Origin: Lepidurus packardi
Taxonomy: Eukaryota; Arthropoda; Branchiopoda; Notostraca; Triopsidae
Direction of reading: 5' to 3'
Assembly (NCBI GenBank): GCA_023053545.1
Contig: JAKZAN010000055.1
Coordinates: forward strand, 282,704-346,703
DNA length: 64,000 bases
The notes beneath the pieces were generated by a model, which worked only from the letters and a program-made list of their open reading frames with translations, did no database searches and was not told the DNA's origin. Below, piece after piece: positions 7,288 to 18,140 of this stretch (position 1 is the stretch's first letter; each line of letters starts with the position of its first letter). A program made the position numbers and the translations under genes.

Positions 7288-10018
7288 TTATTCGATTACG
7301 ATTCTTTTCACTTCCTTAGAATTTCCATCCTGAACAGTCACAAGGTATATTCCAGCTTGGACGTTACTCAGTTGCAGATTCTGGTTGAAAACGCCAGTAT
7401 TTTGGTATTCTTTTCCGAAAATTCGACGCCCTTGTATATCGTGAATCGACACCTGAATTTTATTAGCGGAATTCGATGTAAACGCAATGTTGAAATTGCC
7501 TCTATTTGGATTTGGATACAAGCTAAAATCAACTAACCCAAAAGACTCTGTTGCCAGTTGCGGCACCATCATAGATCTGCAAAGATTTAACGTAAGGTCG
7601 TTCCAAGTTCCTGTAACGCCATCAACAAGCATGTCTCCGATATAGAAAACCCATGCACCTGCTGAATTCCATCCATTCATAACATCTAATGAAGTTGCTG
7701 GGATCGTAGCTGCACCATCAGTCGTATTAGCACAGTTTAATACTGAACCTTGCTGATCATACATTTTGTTTAAATTCGCTAATCCTGTGCATGACGAACC
7801 GGCAGATAAACGTGTACGGTCTGCAGGTTGTTGCAGCGGATGCTTAATAGCAAAACGCAAGCTTCCTGCATTTGGATGTGTGAATGAAGCACGAACATTT
7901 ACATCTGTAAGTGTAAAGCTATCTGCAACGTTCACAGTGTATCCGTAAACTGACCCAGTGTCCTCTATGACAGCAACGTTGGCATTAAAGTTATAATCCG
8001 CACAAACATTTTGTGGTGTGTATACATAATTACCAATAGCGATGTTTTTGCTATTTATGGCAAAAAAGATATTACCCACTGCTTCCACCATAATACGACA
8101 ATTAGGCGCAGAAACGTTAGGCACTGTAATTGTCTCTGACCCGTCGTTAGGGGTATTAGAAGCAAGGACCGTTGCCCATGTTGCACCATTATCTGTAGAC
8201 AATAATATATTTACATTTGAAGTATTAACGCCGTTTCCAGTAGTACCGGCCACGTTCCATGTTACAGTTTGCGTTGTGCCAGGAGTTAAGACCAAGTTGT
8301 CTGCATTTTGCGAAGTCACAACAAATGGACCTGCAGCAGCAACGGTAGTAACTGTCATATTGTTGCGACTTGTTTGTCCGCCATTTGGCGTGCGATTGTC
8401 GCGAACAGTCAGTGCAAAGTTCATTGTTCTTGCAACGCTTGGGGTTACTTCCCATTTCGGAACTAAATCTCCCGCCAAAATACTGTTCATATTTGGCATG
8501 TATCGGTTAGGCGAAACAGTAGGCATAAGAGACCTATATGCAGGGCCCGCCGTATTTGTTGCAAGTGGCGGTTGTGTTCCTGTTGTTTGCGTATCGGTTT
8601 GTTCCCAACAATATGTTAGCACATCTCCATTTACGTCAGTCGCAGAGCCTCTAAGCACAAAAGCAGTACTAATTGGAATATTTCGATTTGTTAATGCTCC
8701 AATTACTGGTGGCGTGTTGCCATTTGCCACACCTGGAACACAGTTTCCAGAGTTACCTGTTATGTGCGCAACCATTTGAGCAATACTTACTGCATGAAAG
8801 TAAGCATCACTATTTTGCTGTACGTTTTGAATCCCACAAATACCAGCGTATGCCATAATTGTCGTTCCGCTTCCTGGCTCCGCGGCGTTTGCTGCTGATC
8901 TAGTTCCTGAAGTACAGTTTCCTGCTGAAGCAGCAGTAATCCCATTAAAGGTATGACCTGCACCAAATTGATGGCCCACTTCATGCGCTACAAAATCGAT
9001 ATCATATGGATCACCAACTGGAGCTGGAGAGCCTGTAATTCCGCGCGCCTTGCCAGCAAGACAAACAGATGGCGTTTGTGCCAATCCGCCGCCACCTGTA
9101 CTTACGGTGTGTCCAATATCATAATTAGCAGACCCAATCACCCCGTCAATTACGGTTTTGACTTTCATCAATTAGCATGATAGCACTATCGTTTGAAAAA
9201 TTATCACTAGTAATAAAAATAATTTGGTCATTATTAGCTACCAACTGCATTTTCAACGACATATCCATTTCATAAGGCGCATTAATACGTGTTACAGTCA
9301 CATTCATAGCAGCTAAAACTGCTCCTTTTTGCTGCGCTAAGGTTCCTGCCTGAAGACCTGCTGCGGCAATGTGATAAGCTGCATATTCAATCGTACAGGG
9401 CCATTGCCATACGGTAGGTTCTAAATCTGCCATCGCTGGCGCGGTTGGCGGGTTGGCGACACATAACGCAATTCATCTACTGGCTCGTCTGAAACCTCAC
9501 AGTTACGCACCCTAGTTGACGTTAAATCGTCGTTTGTTGTATACAACATATGTTCCAAGATCCTTAGTATACGTGTCTATATAACTAACACCATTAGGCG
9601 TGATAGTCATCACGTGCAATCCGAAGATCGTAGCACTAATGCGTACCGAGTTTTCTGGATGCTCCACACCTTGCCCCAACGTAGGAATTGATGCCAGGAT
9701 AACGTGCAGCCAAATCCGGATGCATGACCGAAGATTCGAAAATTCGGTAATTTTGTAATTTGCCTGTTGGATCTGGAAATGCAATAATTGTGTTCGATTG
9801 CAATTCATTATCTCTTGAAGGCGCAGTACTTAATTGTGATTTCATCTGAGAGAAATCCAATGTAAAAAGCTTATATTGGCATTGGAATAGATTCACGATC
9901 CATCTTGGGAGCAGCACCCCACTTTTTCAAAAGTAGTTTCGCGCCATAAGCTAGATTGGGAATAACTTACAATACTAAATAATAAAGCTAAAACAGAGTG
10001 AAGTAGTGTTTTTTTCAT
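7288..10018 (-). pseudogene. Reprolysin-like secreted metalloprotease with P-domain and T9SS signal, copy 1; frameshifted as sequenced
   Basis: A zinc protease of about 900 residues, read from the ATG at 10018. In order it has a signal peptide (MKKTLLHSVLALLFSIVSYSQ), a propeptide, a catalytic domain with HEVGHQFGAGH, an Ig/FN3-like region, a proprotein-convertase P-domain (about 8000 down to 7570) and a T9SS type A tail (YPNPNRG to KEVKRIVIE). The 1.87 kb from 9171 to 7288 is one clean frame. Between about 9160 and 9925 I count seven frame changes. Each is repaired by removing one base, mostly from a short run (GGGG near 9675 and 9920, CCC near 9385 and 9440, AAAA near 9160), and no other stop codons then remain. 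This favours sequencing or assembly error over decay, though true inactivation is possible. It is a tandem paralogue of the next gene. Confidence 0.85.
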
Positions 10019-10120
10019 TTTATAAAATATTTGGCTGTAAATATAAAAATATTTTATAAACAGAAGCAAAGTCTTTATCTTAAATAACAATTAGGAAGCC
10101 AAGAAACATGCGAATACTTT

Positions 10121-10151
10121 AAAACAAAAAGGCCCCGACAAAATCGAGACC
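10121..10151 (-). terminator. Terminator of protease copy 2
   Basis: On the minus strand, GGTCTCGA pairs with TCGGGGCC (two G-U pairs), followed by a T-rich tract. It lies 27 bp after the stop codon. Confidence 0.75.
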
Positions 10152-10177
10152 TTTTAAATAGAAAAATTCAAAGGCAA

Positions 10178-12872
10178 TTACTGAACTGCAATTCGCTTTA
10201 CTTCCTTGCGGTCGCCGTCTTGAACAGTAACCGAGTATATTCCCTTTTGGGCGTTATTTATCTGCACGTTTTTGATTAAAAAACCCCTAGTGTTTTGATA
10301 CGACTTGTCAAACAAAAGTCGGCCACGTAAGTCGTGAATTAATACTTTAATCTCGTTACCTGTTTGTGAGTTAAACTGCACATTAAGGTTTCCGTTGCTC
10401 GGATTTGGGTAAACAACAAAGCCATCTAAGCCAAAGTTCGCTGTGCTCAGAGTTGCAATTTGCGAACATATTTCAATCGCCCAATTGTCAACCGTTCCAG
10501 TGTCTCCAAGGAAATTGTCATATACTCTAAATGTCCACGTTCCTTGTGGATTTTGACCATTAAACGTGGTCAGAAGTCCGTTTGCCGCGACATTTTGAAG
10601 TGTTGTGCCACCTGCCGTACAATTGATTGAGCCGCCGCCATTCACAAATTTCAAATTGACGGACCCATTTGTATTGCCACAACCTCTATTAAATAGCTTT
10701 ACAAAAGTGCTTGGGATTGGTAGGAGAACTGATATCTGTTTGTACATCTGAAAGATATGTGTGCGTAATTTTATTAATTACGTTTACGCTAGAAATGGAG
10801 CCTGTTAAAGGAACGTCTATTGTGCGCGTTGTAAAGTTACCTGCAGATTGGATCCCACAATGGAAATTGGCGATGGACCCGTGTATGTATTGCAATTTGT
10901 TACAATTGAATAGCCCAACGCTATGTTTTTCGAAACAGCGTAAAAATATATTGCCAACCGCTTCAATCATAATTCTACCTTGTAATGAAGCTGGTGCTGG
11001 AACTGTGATCGTCTCTGCTCCGTCATTTGGCGTATTAGCAACCAATGTCGAGAATGTTGCCCCACCATCACGTGAAATTAAAATGTTCACATTCGCCGTG
11101 TTAATCCCGTTCGCTGTCGTGCCACCAATATTCCAAGTAATTGTTTTGTGTCGAACCTAAAGGCCAAGAAACATTCTCAACATTTGGACTGGTAATTTCG
11201 AACGGACCAACAGTAGCAGTAGTGATTGTAACATCTGCACGACCCGTTTGACCACCGTTTGGAGCACGGTTGTCGCGCACCGTCAAAAGCGAAAGCCATT
11301 GATCGAGCAGCATTTGGCACTACCTCCCATGTTGGTGTCAGATTTCCTGCTAAAACACTATTAAAGTTAGGCATGTATCGATTCGGTGAAACACTTGGCG
11401 AAACAGACTTGAAATTTGGGTCCTGTCCGTAGCCGTCGAAACTGGTGGCTGGCGTCGAAACCTGCGTATTGGTTTGCTCCCAATTGTATGTCAGCGCATC
11501 ATTGTTTGCGTCTGTCGCTGACCCTTTCAAAATGAAAGCGGTGCCCCTTGGGATGGTCCAATTTCCGCCACCATTTACGACTGGTACAGCGTTGTTATTG
11601 TCGATTTTGCGCCGCACAGTTTCCTGTTCCAGCCACAAAAGCTGCCATTTGTGCCAAGCTTACGGCGGTGAAAATGATCATCTGAATTCCCTTGGATATC
11701 TGGCGCACAGATACCTGCGTAGGCCATGATTGTTGTGCCACTTCCTGGCTCTACAGCTGTACTTCCGCTGCGATTTCCACCACATGAGTTGTTAAAGGTA
11801 TGCTGAGGCACCAAACTGATGCCCCATTTCATGTGCTACATAATCAATGTCAAATGGGTCACCAATTGGAGACGGTGAACCTGTAATTCCACGCCGCCTT
11901 GCTAGCTGTACATGGCGAGTTTAATTGCGCCAACCCGCCTCCTCCTGTACTAACAGTATGTCCAATATCGTAATTTGCAGGTCCAATTGCTCCATCGATT
12001 ACGGTTTGACTCTCATTAATTAACGCGGGAGCCGAGTCATTGCTGAAATTATCTGATGTGATAAAAATTACCTCACGATTATTGGGCACTAAAACCATTC
12101 GCAAAGACATATCACGCTCATACAAGCCATTAACACGAACCATCGTCGTAGCCATCGCAGCCAAAACAGCATCCTTCTTTGCTGCTTCCGTTGCACTGCT
12201 TAGTCCCGCCCTGTTTACGTGAAATGCTGCATACTCGATAGTACAAGCCATCGCCAATCGGTACGTGCGGTACTTTCCGTCGCTAGCTCTTGCTACTGGA
12301 GCGGCAATATCTTGTGTTTGTGTCCCCATAAATTTTTCTTCGTCAGTTACCAGACATGAAAAAGAACGCGCTCGTGATAGTTTCGTACGCTCATATACAA
12401 TATAATTATTGTTATCAGTTGTGTAGGTATCGATATACACTGTACTTCTCTTTCCTGACAATACCATTGCATGCAAGCCATAAATTGTTGTACTCAATGA
12501 AAGTCTAGCTGTCTTATCCTCGATACCTTGACCGAAATAAGACTGAATTTCTGGATTTTGTGCTGCCAGCGTCGGATGAAGGACAGATGCTTCGTACATC
12601 TTGAAAGCTTGCATTTTCCCATCAGCATCGGGGAAAGAAATAACAACTTGCGAATCTTGCGCAAAATCTCGAGAAGGCGCTGAACGCAAAGCTTCCTTAA
12701 GTGATGCATAATTCAAATTAAACAACTTAAAATCAGTTGGCATTGAAACACGATCTGCCTTTGAAGCGCTACCAATTTTTGCTTCAGTAGTCTGTGTCCA
12801 AAAAGATGATTGGCTAAATCCGTTGGCAAAAACTAGTAGAGCCAAAACGGTTGAGAGTAAAATTTTCCGCAT
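10178..12872 (-). pseudogene. Reprolysin-like secreted metalloprotease with T9SS signal, copy 2; frameshifted as sequenced
   Basis: Paralogue of the downstream gene with the same architecture: signal peptide (MRKILLSTVLALLVFANGFSQ from the ATG at 12872), propeptide, catalytic domain with HEMGHQFGA...HTF, an Ig-like region, a P-domain and a T9SS tail (YPNPSNG to KEVKRIAVQ). The parts 12872-11900 and 10690-10178 are clean. Between about 11895 and 10700 I find roughly ten frame changes. Nearly all are a single extra base (for example near 11895, 11800, 11660, 11290, 11145 and 10945), and one near 10850 needs a missing base. An in-frame ATG at 12896 gives eight further residues but does not improve the signal peptide. 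Sequence error is the simplest explanation; otherwise it is a true pseudogene. Confidence 0.85.
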
Positions 12873-13016
12873 ATTTATCCTGTTAAAATTTACCAAATAT
12901 ATCTAAAAACACTGAAAAAGCAAACTTAGATGAAAAATTTTACTGATATTGATGATTTATATCTGCTAAATAAAAATCTTAAAAGAACTTCTAAGTCTCG
13001 TTCTGACATTATTACT

Positions 13017-13024
13017 TAAATTTG
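13017..13024 (+). promoter_or_regulatory. Promoter -7 box for ribF
   Basis: TAAATTTG followed by CAGC, ending 16 bases before the TTG start codon of ribF. Confidence 0.6.
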
Positions 13025-13040
13025 CAGCTCAATTTACGAT

Positions 13041-13982
13041 TTGAAAGTATACAATTCCATATCAGAATTTAATGCCAACCGAAAAACAGTAGCCACCATT
13101 GGCACTTTTGACGGTGTGCACATTGGTCACCAAAAAATTATCCAGCGGCTAATTGAAGACGCAAAATCGCAGGGTTTGGAAAGTGTCATCCTAACATTTT
13201 TTCCACATCCACGCATGGTCTTGTCTCAAAAAAACGACATCAAACTGCTCAATACTATTGATGAAAAAGTATCACTGCTAGAGACGCTTGGACTGGATCA
13301 TTTGATTATTCATCCTTTCGACGACTACTTTGCAAACCTATCGCCAGAAAATTTCGTTAAAAACGTTCTCGTTGAATCTTTACAAATAAAAAAAATAATT
13401 CTAGGCTACGATCACCGATTCGGAAAAGGTCGCGCAGCGGGCATGGACGAATTGCTACAGTTTGGAGAAGAATTCAGCTTCGACGTAGAGCAGATATCTG
13501 CCGAACAAATAGAGGCCGTTTCAGTGAGTTCTACCAAAATTCGGGCCGCGCTGGAGCGAGGTGATATTGCACAAGCAAACAACTACTTGGGATACAAATA
13601 CTTTTTTACAGGAACGGTCGTGACTGGAAAAAAATTAGGACGAACCATCGGTTTTCCTACTGCGAATTTGCAAATAAACATTCCGTATAAATTAATTCCC
13701 GGCAATGGCGTATATTTCGTCCAGGGATTTGTTGGTATTGAGCCATACTTTGGCATGCTAAATATCGGCACAAATCCCACGGTTGATGGCCATAAACAAT
13801 CAATCGAAGTACACTTTTTCGACTTTAATAAAGACATTTACGGGCAGGAAGTGACCATCTCAATAGTAGAAAAATTGCGCGACGAGCAAAAATTTGAATC
13901 ACTCGCAGACCTTACGAACCAACTGAAAATCGACGAAAATACTTGCCGAGATATTATAAAAAACAGCCTTCACGCTTCATAA
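13041..13982 (+). CDS. ribF: Bifunctional riboflavin kinase / FAD synthetase
   Basis: Converts riboflavin to FMN and then FAD. The N-terminal nucleotidyltransferase domain carries the GTFDGVHIGHQ motif at about residues 21-31 and the ISSTKIR-like motif as VSSTKIRAAL near 166. The C-terminal flavokinase domain carries GRTIGFPTANL near 203-213. The 313 residues are normal for the family. The start is TTG: no ATG lies suitably upstream, and the promoter box ends at 13024. It is followed by an unrelated small membrane protein. Confidence 0.96.
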   Translation: MKVYNSISEFNANRKTVATIGTFDGVHIGHQKIIQRLIEDAKSQGLESVILTFFPHPRMVLSQKNDIKLLNTIDEKVSLLETLGLDHLIIHPFDDYFANLSPENFVKNVLVESLQIKKIILGYDHRFGKGRAAGMDELLQFGEEFSFDVEQISAEQIEAVSVSSTKIRAALERGDIAQANNYLGYKYFFTGTVVTGKKLGRTIGFPTANLQINIPYKLIPGNGVYFVQGFVGIEPYFGMLNIGTNPTVDGHKQSIEVHFFDFNKDIYGQEVTISIVEKLRDEQKFESLADLTNQLKIDENTCRDIIKNSLHAS

Positions 13983-14064
13983 ATTTATACTAAAAACTTC
14001 ACTTAGAACATCATATTCTTTAAATTTATAAAACGAACATTTTCGCTAATCTAAATTTAAAGTT

Positions 14065-14517
14065 ATGCAATTCAAAAGAGAGTTTATCAATGGATTTATT
14101 ATTTTTCTGCTCATTGGAATTTACTTTTTAATATTAGAGTTAGCAGGTCTTGCAGACGAGTTCTATCTGCGAATTCTAAATGCTGGCTTTGTGGCCTATG
14201 GCGTTAATCGGACTATTAAAGGGAATTACGAAGCAGGTGTCCGCGGGTATTTTACGAATTTTCTAGGGGCAATTATGACCTCGATGATTGGTGCAATCTT
14301 GAGCATTACGGTGCTGGTTTTGTATGTTGAATATAAAGGTGGAGTAGCATACTTAACGAAACTGGCAGATACTTTTATATTTGGCGGCGGTGAACTAACC
14401 ATTCCACAATATATCGCCGGACTACTTCTTGAATCGGCAGCTGCTTCGTTGTCCGTTTCATTTGTAATGATGCAATATTGGAAAAGCAAAGTCGAAATGA
14501 TTAATAAAGTGAATTGA
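14065..14517 (+). CDS. Small membrane protein, DUF4199-like
   Basis: 150 residues with four predicted transmembrane segments (about 10-27, 34-50, 66-92 and 112-136) and a short polar tail. The layout and the start (QFKREFINGFIIFLLIG) resemble the uncharacterised DUF4199 family of Bacteroidota membrane proteins; I infer this from general similarity, not from a diagnostic motif. It stands alone between ribF and bioB with about 80-120 bp of spacer each side. No function is known. Confidence 0.75.
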   Translation: MQFKREFINGFIIFLLIGIYFLILELAGLADEFYLRILNAGFVAYGVNRTIKGNYEAGVRGYFTNFLGAIMTSMIGAILSITVLVLYVEYKGGVAYLTKLADTFIFGGGELTIPQYIAGLLLESAAASLSVSFVMMQYWKSKVEMINKVN

Positions 14518-14608
14518 TCGCAAAAGTCCAGATTCCAAATTGCGAGAATTTTTTATTTTAAACAAGACCGCCTCAAAAAAAGTCCTTTTTACTTAAAGTC
14601 TAATTGCC

Positions 14609-14616
14609 TACTTTTG
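14609..14616 (+). promoter_or_regulatory. Promoter -7 box for bioB
   Basis: TACTTTTG followed by ACG, ending 18 bases before the bioB ATG. I saw no BirA-like operator palindrome next to it. Confidence 0.6.
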
Positions 14617-14634
14617 ACGTCTAAATTCGAGTAG

Positions 14635-15717
14635 ATGACAACAATCAAACATAACTGGACAAAAGAAGAGATTATCGCAATTTACAACAAGCCTATTATG
14701 GATTTATTGTATGAAGCGGCTACAATTCATCGGGAACACCACGATCCAAATGTGGTTCAGGTTTCTACATTATTATCGATTAAAACTGGAGGATGTCCTG
14801 AAGATTGTGGTTATTGTCCGCAAGCTGCACGATATCATACTGATATAACCGGAAACGATTTGATGTCGGTTCAGCAAGTAAAAGCACAAGCACTTCGAGC
14901 AAAATCTAGCGGATCATCGCGCGTTTGCATGGGCGCTGCATGGCGAAACGTGAAAGATGGCGAAGAATTTGACCAAGTTCTGGAAATGGTTCGCACCATC
15001 AACAAGCTGGATATGGAAGTTTGTTGCACACTTGGAATGATTACCGAAAATCAAGCGCAACGATTGGCAGAAGCTGGTTTATATGCCTACAACCATAACC
15101 TGGACACTTCAGAAGATTATTATAAAGAAGTAATTTCGACCAGAGGTTTCGAAGACCGTTTGGAAACGATTGCAAATGTTCGTAAAACGAATGTAACGGT
15201 TTGCAGCGGCGGAATTATCGGAATGGGCGAAAGCATCGAAGACCGTGCTGGCATGTTGGTCGCACTTTCAACTTTAGATCCTCAGCCTGAATCAGTGCCA
15301 ATTAACGCGCTTGTAGCCGTTGAAGGTACGCCGTTAGAAGATGAAAAGCCAGTTGAAATTTGGGAGATGATTAGAATGGTAGCAACCACCCGCATAATCA
15401 TGCCAGAAACCCAAGTGCGCCTTTCTGCAGGACGTATGAACATGAATCGTGAAGGCCAAGCAATGTGTTTCTTTGCTGGTGCAAACTCAATTTTTGCAGG
15501 CGACAAATTGCTTACAACGCCAAATCCAGATGTTAACGAAGACATGAAAATGTTTGAATTGTTAGGTCTTAAACCACAAAAGCCCTTTACTAAAGTTTCG
15601 CAGCCCGCGACAGTTGAGGCAGCCGACTCACAATTCCATCCACTAGGCGAAAAACCAAAATGGTCACGTCCCGGACATACAATTGATCGGAATCTGGAAG
15701 CCTCAGGAAAAAAATAA
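14635..15717 (+). CDS. bioB: Biotin synthase
   Basis: Radical-SAM enzyme that inserts sulfur into dethiobiotin, the last step of biotin synthesis. The 4Fe-4S cluster cysteines are C54, C58 and C61 in GGCPEDCGYCPQ. Downstream cysteines in VCMGAAWR and EVCCTLGM and the arginine in VRLSAGR are the known 2Fe-2S ligands of the family. The 360 residues are normal, with a slightly extended C-terminus. The remaining bio genes lie 2-6 kb downstream on the other strand, so biotin genes form a two-transcript neighbourhood. It has its own promoter and terminator. Confidence 0.97.
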   Translation: MTTIKHNWTKEEIIAIYNKPIMDLLYEAATIHREHHDPNVVQVSTLLSIKTGGCPEDCGYCPQAARYHTDITGNDLMSVQQVKAQALRAKSSGSSRVCMGAAWRNVKDGEEFDQVLEMVRTINKLDMEVCCTLGMITENQAQRLAEAGLYAYNHNLDTSEDYYKEVISTRGFEDRLETIANVRKTNVTVCSGGIIGMGESIEDRAGMLVALSTLDPQPESVPINALVAVEGTPLEDEKPVEIWEMIRMVATTRIIMPETQVRLSAGRMNMNREGQAMCFFAGANSIFAGDKLLTTPNPDVNEDMKMFELLGLKPQKPFTKVSQPATVEAADSQFHPLGEKPKWSRPGHTIDRNLEASGKK

Positions 15718-15726
15718 AAAATTATT

Positions 15727-15755
15727 AAAAGCACTATTTATCTGGTGCTTTTTTT
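15727..15755 (+). terminator. Terminator of bioB
   Basis: AAAAGCAC pairs with GTGCTTTT around a loop of about ten bases, followed by T's. It separates bioB from recX. Confidence 0.8.
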
Positions 15756-15780
15756 ATTTTTATCAGTCTAAACTACAACC

Positions 15781-16255
15781 ATGAACGCACCAGTAATTAC
15801 AAAAGATTTGGCGCAAAAAAAGCTGGAGCACTATTGTTCCTACCAAGATCGTTGCCATAAGGAAGTTACTGAGAAGCTGCGAGAATATAAAATATACGGA
15901 AATGAAGCAGACGAAATCATTGTGCAGTTAATCGCGGACAACTATTTAAATGAGGAACGATTTGCATGTAGTTTTGCAAGAGGTAAATTCCGAATCAAAA
16001 ACTGGGGGGAAAGTCAGAATTGTCCGTGAATTGAAACAGCGCGAAATATCAACAACGCTTATTAATCTTGCCTTGAAAGAGATTTCCAGCGAAGAATACA
16101 CGACAGGATTTCACAAATTAGCCGACAAATTATGGGATTCGCTGCGAACCGTAAACGGTGCTGCAAAAAACAAAAAGTTTTGCGATTACCTGATGCGCAA
16201 AGGCTTTGAAAATGATCTTATTTTTGAGAAATTAAAAGACCAACAGTCATTGTGA
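15781..16255 (+). CDS. recX: Regulatory protein RecX (frameshifted as sequenced)
   Basis: RecX modulates RecA filaments. The N-terminal frame (15781-16029) and the C-terminal frame (about 16000-16255) together give a protein of about 157 residues, normal for RecX, with the helical tandem repeat pattern (LNEERFACSFARGKFRIKNWG then KVRIVRELKQREIS). The frames join exactly at a run of six G (16004-16009). Removing one G restores a continuous RecX reading, so a sequencing insertion is likely. As written, translation would stop after 82 residues. The converging ketoacyl synthase gene ends 8 bp downstream. Confidence 0.88.
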
Positions 16256-16263
16256 AATGAAAT

Positions 16264-17421
16264 TTAACTCGGTTGTTCCAATAAAATACTCACCGCATTT
16301 CCGCCAAATCCAACTGCATTCACTAAAATTCTGCGAATGCCTCCCACCTGATTTTCATTTTGAATAAACGGCACTGGAATAAACAATTGCGTTTGAAACA
16401 TCAACAAAGCCATTTCAATACTCAACATGCCTGAAGCTCCAAATGTGTGGCCAATTTTCCACTTATTGGAAGTTAGCAACGGTGTTTTTACACCGAAAAC
16501 ATGTCGAATTGCATTTAATTCTGATTTGTCGCCAGCGATTGTGCCAGGAGCATGCATGACAATTACATCAACAGATTCTGGACTAATTCCGTCTAACGCC
16601 ATAGCCATACTTTTTTGAAAGCAAATTGCATCCGACGAAATTGAAATAGAATGCTGCAAGATTTCTGTCGCATAGCCAACTCCAATCACATACGCAAGTG
16701 CATTTGATACCTTTCCCCTCTCCAAACAAGCCATTGCGGCACCTTCTCCAAGCACCATCGTGTTCTGGGTCTTTTCGAGATCCAGAGTTCTACAGGGATA
16801 TTCATCCCGGCTCCGGCTGTATATTTTCAAGGCTTGCATTTGTGCAATCGTAAAACGCGTTAATGGTGCTTCACTCCCACCCACTAAAAACCGTTCGGCC
16901 ATGCCAGAGTTGAGCCACGCAATGCCGTTCAGCAGTGCATGCAATGCCGTCGAACAAGTAATAGAATGTGAGATTTCAGGGCCAGATGTTTGCAAATCAT
17001 GCGCCACCCAACTTGAAATATTGCCCAGAGTGGTGGTTGGCGAGGACAAAACGCCAACTTTATTTGTAGACAGGAATTCTGCATGCGACTTTTCGAACAA
17101 ATTGGTGGCGCCGCGAGAGGATCCAATGTTAATGCCAAAGTCTTTGCTTTCCCAACCAGATTGCGAAACTGCCTGACGTGAAGCCAATATTGCATATAAT
17201 ACCGACTGGTCTAATGGCTTATATTTTATGTCTGAATCCCTTAAAAGCGCTATTTCCTGTTTTGCTTCTTCCGCTAAGTAGGCTGCAGAAACGACACCAA
17301 CCTCTGTCTGAAAGTCTTCGAAGCAAGTCTGCAATGATTCGTAAGCCTTTGCAACTGCAACAGGCGAATTTCCAAGCGGCGAAATAGAGGCTAATGCGGT
17401 AATTGAAATCGGATTTTTCAA
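16264..17421 (-). CDS. Beta-ketoacyl synthase of the biotin cluster
   Basis: A KAS I/II-type condensing enzyme that extends acyl-ACP with malonyl-ACP. The 385 residues are slightly short for FabF. The triad is C156 (SITCSTALHAL), H290 (VMHAPGT) and H325 (KWKIGHTFGAS), with a conserved lysine just before H325. The active site therefore looks intact. It is the last gene of a minus-strand group with bioF, bioD, bioA and a SET-domain gene. This position suggests, but does not prove, that it acts on the pimeloyl precursor of biotin and not in bulk fatty-acid synthesis. No bioC, bioH or bioG is visible in the window. Confidence 0.88.
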   Translation of the reverse strand: MKNPISITALASISPLGNSPVAVAKAYESLQTCFEDFQTEVGVVSAAYLAEEAKQEIALLRDSDIKYKPLDQSVLYAILASRQAVSQSGWESKDFGINIGSSRGATNLFEKSHAEFLSTNKVGVLSSPTTTLGNISSWVAHDLQTSGPEISHSITCSTALHALLNGIAWLNSGMAERFLVGGSEAPLTRFTIAQMQALKIYSRSRDEYPCRTLDLEKTQNTMVLGEGAAMACLERGKVSNALAYVIGVGYATEILQHSISISSDAICFQKSMAMALDGISPESVDVIVMHAPGTIAGDKSELNAIRHVFGVKTPLLTSNKWKIGHTFGASGMLSIEMALLMFQTQLFIPVPFIQNENQVGGIRRILVNAVGFGGNAVSILLEQPS

Positions 17422-17502
17422 CAGGTTTAATTTTGTACAAAAATAAGGCGGTAAATTTCAAATTCGCCATCATATTCAATAAAATCAACCACTAATTATA
17501 TT

Positions 17503-18102
17503 TTAAGCCGAAATTTTATGTGGATTAAAGTAGCAGGTCAATAATGATTTCAATTGTTTATTATCCCTGCAAGCTGTTTCAAATTCACGCCAAGTTTCAG
17601 CATCTATAAATTTTTGCAACGGCTGCTCAACTTGAAACATCTTCGGCAAATTTCTCCTTATCGCAGCGTCATATTCTTCATAATAATGCAACAAATCGTC
17701 CGGATAAACAACCTTACGCTCCGTGCCCTCATCAACTACTTCAAAAGGTTCGGCAACATTCAAGTATCCATAATCATCCGTAAGCTGTTCGCCAGGGTGA
17801 ATATCCCGAATTGCAATCTCAAAGTCGTATGCAGTAGACATGCACGAAGGTGTAAAACTATGGTTCACAAACTTCGCGTTATCCCAGCACAAGATACGAT
17901 TCCCAACACCATTTGTAAAGCAATAAGTCTCCAAATATTCGCTCATTAATGGCGAAAGCGACGCTGTTCTTTCAGGCGTGAATATCTGATCGAGCTCATC
18001 TTGAACCCACGTTACAGTGCCTTTTGGGATAAATTTCGTTGCTACTACACCATAACCTATTTCATTGCTTATAAATCGAAGTTCCGTATCGGGATGAATC
18101 AT
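17503..18102 (-). CDS. SET domain-containing protein (putative protein lysine methyltransferase)
   Basis: SET enzymes move a methyl group from S-adenosylmethionine to lysine side chains. The 199-residue protein shows the SET core in order: GYGVVATKFIPKGTVTW (about 16-32), NHSFTPSC (about 79-86; the NHS substrate/SAM motif), and GEQLTDDYGYL (about 103-113; the catalytic Tyr region). After this comes a helical C-terminal part without the usual post-SET cysteines. It lies 38 bp after bioA and 81 bp before the ketoacyl synthase, so it is probably in the biotin transcript. Its target is unknown. Confidence 0.85.
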   Translation of the reverse strand: MIHPDTELRFISNEIGYGVVATKFIPKGTVTWVQDELDQIFTPERTASLSPLMSEYLETYCFTNGVGNRILCWDNAKFVNHSFTPSCMSTAYDFEIAIRDIHPGEQLTDDYGYLNVAEPFEVVDEGTERKVVYPDDLLHYYEEYDAAIRRNLPKMFQVEQPLQKFIDAETWREFETACRDNKQLKSLLTCYFNPHKISA

Positions 18103-18140
18103 TTTTAAAATATTTTTTGCGGATTATTTTCCACATAAAA

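Noticed and set aside
8042-8779. Plus-strand ORF of 245 codons
   Set aside because: It lies antisense to the clean catalytic and Ig-like region of protease copy 1 and has no family resemblance.
7288-12872. Phase variation of the two proteases by homopolymer slippage
   Set aside because: Too many separate sites in runs of only three to five bases. Phase-variable genes usually have one long tract near the 5' end.
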